Shown in pieces: positions 62,415 through 64,000 of a DNA stretch of 64,000 nucleotides. The stretch spans positions 1-64,000 of the forward strand of contig CAJWBQ010000018.1 in the NCBI GenBank assembly GCA_913020115.1. The letters are read 5' to 3'. Position numbers and translations under genes: made by a program. Under the pieces are notes generated by a model. The model had not been told where the DNA came from. It was given only the letters and a program-made list of their open reading frames with translations, and ran no database searches. Within the stretch, counting starts at the first letter, position 1. Every line of letters starts with the position of its first letter. This DNA comes from an uncultured Cellvibrionales bacterium (GTDB taxonomy: Bacteria > Pseudomonadota > Gammaproteobacteria > Pseudomonadales > Cellvibrionaceae).

Positions 62415-63776
62415 ATGTCAGCGACCGAAAAGGCCGTTAAAAAGCTCTACATTCAAACCCATGGCTGCCAGATGAATGAGTATGATTCGTCTCGTATGCG
62501 CGACATGCTGGGCGAAAGCCACCAAATGGAGACCACAGACGACCCCAATGAAGCGGACGTTCTACTGGTAAACACCTGTTCAATACGCGAAAAAGCCCAA
62601 GAGAAACTCTTTCACCAACTAGGGCGCTGGAAGCACCTTAAAGAGACTAAACCCGATCTTATTATTGGCGTGGGCGGCTGTGTAGCCAGCCAGGAAGGTA
62701 GCGCTATTGCCAAGCGCGCGCCCTTTGTTGACATTGTTTTTGGGCCACAGACCTTGCACCGCCTACCTGAAATGATTGAAACCCCCCGTGAAAATGGCGC
62801 CGTGGTAGTAGACATCTCGTTCCCAGAAATTGAAAAATTCGATAAGCTGCCACAGCCCGAAGCTGACGGCGCCTCGGCCTTTGTATCAATTATGGAAGGC
62901 TGCTCAAAATACTGTACCTTCTGCGTGGTGCCATACACCCGCGGAGAAGAAGTCTCACGACCCATGCCTGACGTAATGGCTGAAGTTGTGCATCTCGCTA
63001 AACAGGGCGTGCGTGAAATCAACCTACTAGGCCAAAACGTCAATTCATACCGTGGAGACACCGACGATGGAGGCGTAGCAGATTTAGCCGAGCTGATCAC
63101 TTATGTAGCGAAGGTTGATGGTATTGACCGCATACGCTTCACCACTTCCCATCCTGTGGAATTCTCTGATGCGTTGATTGACGTATATGCCGAAGTGCCA
63201 GAGCTTGTTAGTCATGTACATTTACCCGTGCAAAGCGGTTCAGACCGCATACTCATGGCAATGAAACGCGGCCACACGGTGCTGGAATACAAGTCAAAAA
63301 TGCGCCGTCTGCGCAAAGTCCGCCCAGACATCTGTTTTTCCTCCGACTTTATCGTCGGCTTCCCCGGCGAAACCGAGGCCGACTTTGAAGCCACCATGAA
63401 CCTCATTCAGGATATAGGCTTCGACCTTTCTTTCAGCTTCATCTACAGTGCCCGACCGGGAACGCCCGCGGCCGATATTCGCGATGACACCCCGGAAAGT
63501 GTACATAAGGAGCGCCTGAAGCTACTGCAGCAGCGAATCAACCAGCAGGCTCAGGAAATTGCTCGACGCATGGTCGGCAACACCGAGCGCGTACTGGTCA
63601 CCGGATATTCCAAAAAAGATCCTGGGGAATTGGCTTCGCGCACCGAAAACAATCGTGTCGTTAACTTTCGAGCTAATCAAGCTGAACTCATTGGAAAGTT
63701 TGCCATGGTGAAGATTGAGCAAGCACTTCCTAACTCGCTGAGGGGCACATTACTTAGCTCTGAACTCGATACTTAG
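62415..63776 (+). CDS. miaB: tRNA-2-methylthio-N6-dimethylallyladenosine synthase
   Basis: Radical-SAM methylthiotransferase modifying A37 of tRNAs that read UNN codons. 453 residues. The N-terminal UPF0004 domain has the auxiliary cluster cysteines in [23 protein letters not shown] and [10 protein letters not shown]; the radical-SAM domain has [20 protein letters not shown] (C-x3-C-x2-C); the C-terminal TRAM domain (about 380-445) binds tRNA. An AGG precedes the ATG. A PhoH-like gene begins 116 bp downstream, the usual miaB-phoH-ybeY order. Confidence 0.97.
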   Translation: MSATEKAVKKLYIQTHGCQMNEYDSSRMRDMLGESHQMETTDDPNEADVLLVNTCSIREKAQEKLFHQLGRWKHLKETKPDLIIGVGGCVASQEGSAIAKRAPFVDIVFGPQTLHRLPEMIETPRENGAVVVDISFPEIEKFDKLPQPEADGASAFVSIMEGCSKYCTFCVVPYTRGEEVSRPMPDVMAEVVHLAKQGVREINLLGQNVNSYRGDTDDGGVADLAELITYVAKVDGIDRIRFTTSHPVEFSDALIDVYAEVPELVSHVHLPVQSGSDRILMAMKRGHTVLEYKSKMRRLRKVRPDICFSSDFIVGFPGETEADFEATMNLIQDIGFDLSFSFIYSARPGTPAADIRDDTPESVHKERLKLLQQRINQQAQEIARRMVGNTERVLVTGYSKKDPGELASRTENNRVVNFRANQAELIGKFAMVKIEQALPNSLRGTLLSSELDT

Positions 63777-63892
63777 GCCAAACTCAGTTAAACACAGTAT
63801 AAACAGAACTTGTTTAAGAACGAATTAGCCCGTAAACGGTCTTTAACCCCTAGAATGAATGGGTTAGGCTACGGCAATACTAGCGAATAAGG

Positions 63893-64000
63893 ATGGTTGT
63901 AAAAGACTTGGACAGCTCCACGAAAGACATCACGCCTGACAGTGTTACGACACCTGCAAGCGTGACCCAAAAAGTGACCCTGGAACCTAACGATGTACGC
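63893..64000 (+). CDS. PhoH-like protein, 5' part (cut by the window end)
   Basis: The first 36 codons of an open frame starting at ATG 63893 (a TTG at 63908 is an alternative). The last visible residues VTLEPNDVR match the start of the conserved N-terminal region of PhoH-like ATPases, which usually follow miaB and precede ybeY. An in-frame stop precedes the ATG. The P-loop would lie beyond the window, so the call rests on a short match and gene order. Confidence 0.6.
   Translation, partial: MVVKDLDSSTKDITPDSVTTPASVTQKVTLEPNDVR

Noticed and set aside
1..64000. CRISPR arrays, tRNA, rRNA, insertion sequences, prophage or defence genes
   Set aside because: No regularly spaced repeats, no tRNA-like cloverleaf, no transposase, integrase, phage or restriction-type protein was recognised on either strand.

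Overview
The window looks like chromosomal DNA of a marine, polymer-degrading gammaproteobacterium, most like the Cellvibrionales (Saccharophagus/Teredinibacter/Simiduia type). This rests on gene content: a long TonB-dependent receptor with SapC and tryptophan-halogenase-like partners, a LacI-controlled N-acetylglucosamine (GlcNAc) regulon with NagK/NagP/NagX, a complete Entner-Doudoroff operon, a DUF1820 protein and a miaB-phoH order. The genus is inferred, not proven. I saw no rRNA, tRNA, CRISPR array, insertion sequence or prophage.

Layout. 0.1-8.3 kb: malonyl-CoA decarboxylase, thymidine kinase, a tandem pair of GAPDH genes whose first member lacks the catalytic cysteine, and a LysR/GST/large flavo-iron-sulfur oxidoreductase group. 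8.3-17.4 kb: an outer-membrane barrel, a GNAT acetyltransferase, an Asp/Ala-rich lipoprotein, an acyl-CoA synthetase, the threonine-degradation pair tdh-kbl with a divergent XRE-cupin regulator, and a rhodanese/TauE/persulfide-dioxygenase sulfur operon. 17.4-25.2 kb: peptidases, a thioredoxin-like lipoprotein, an esterase and a glycosyltransferase. 25.2-30.8 kb: a mosaic of regulators (Lrp, a LuxR-like solo, LysR), a small ABM monooxygenase, an alcohol dehydrogenase and lysA.

30.9-57.5 kb is one metabolic module. On the minus strand pgi-edd-zwf-pgl-eda-gap-pyk encodes the whole route from fructose-6-phosphate to pyruvate. Divergent to it lie lacI-nagA-nagB-hex, followed by nagK-nagP-nagX, then TonB receptor-SapC-halogenase, and a hexose-6-phosphate mutarotase. 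Seven perfect copies of the palindrome GACAACGTTGTC, and one degenerate copy, lie in front of lacI, nagA, nagK, the receptor and the mutarotase, so these form one regulon. The logic is receptor uptake of chitooligosaccharides, hexosaminidase cleavage, GlcNAc import by NagP, phosphorylation by NagK, NagA/NagB conversion to fructose-6-phosphate, then Pgi and the Entner-Doudoroff enzymes.

57.7-64 kb is housekeeping: a chemoreceptor, a small methyltransferase-like membrane protein, a PHA-system protein, DbpA, DUF1820, MiaB and the start of a PhoH-like gene.

The most unusual non-coding signal is a two-copy structured repeat (25183-25357 and 36364-36535). Conserved core blocks are kept, but the stems differ in sequence and stay paired, with six of six compensatory changes in one 20-bp stem. 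One copy lies between convergent genes and the other interrupts the Entner-Doudoroff operon between edd and zwf.
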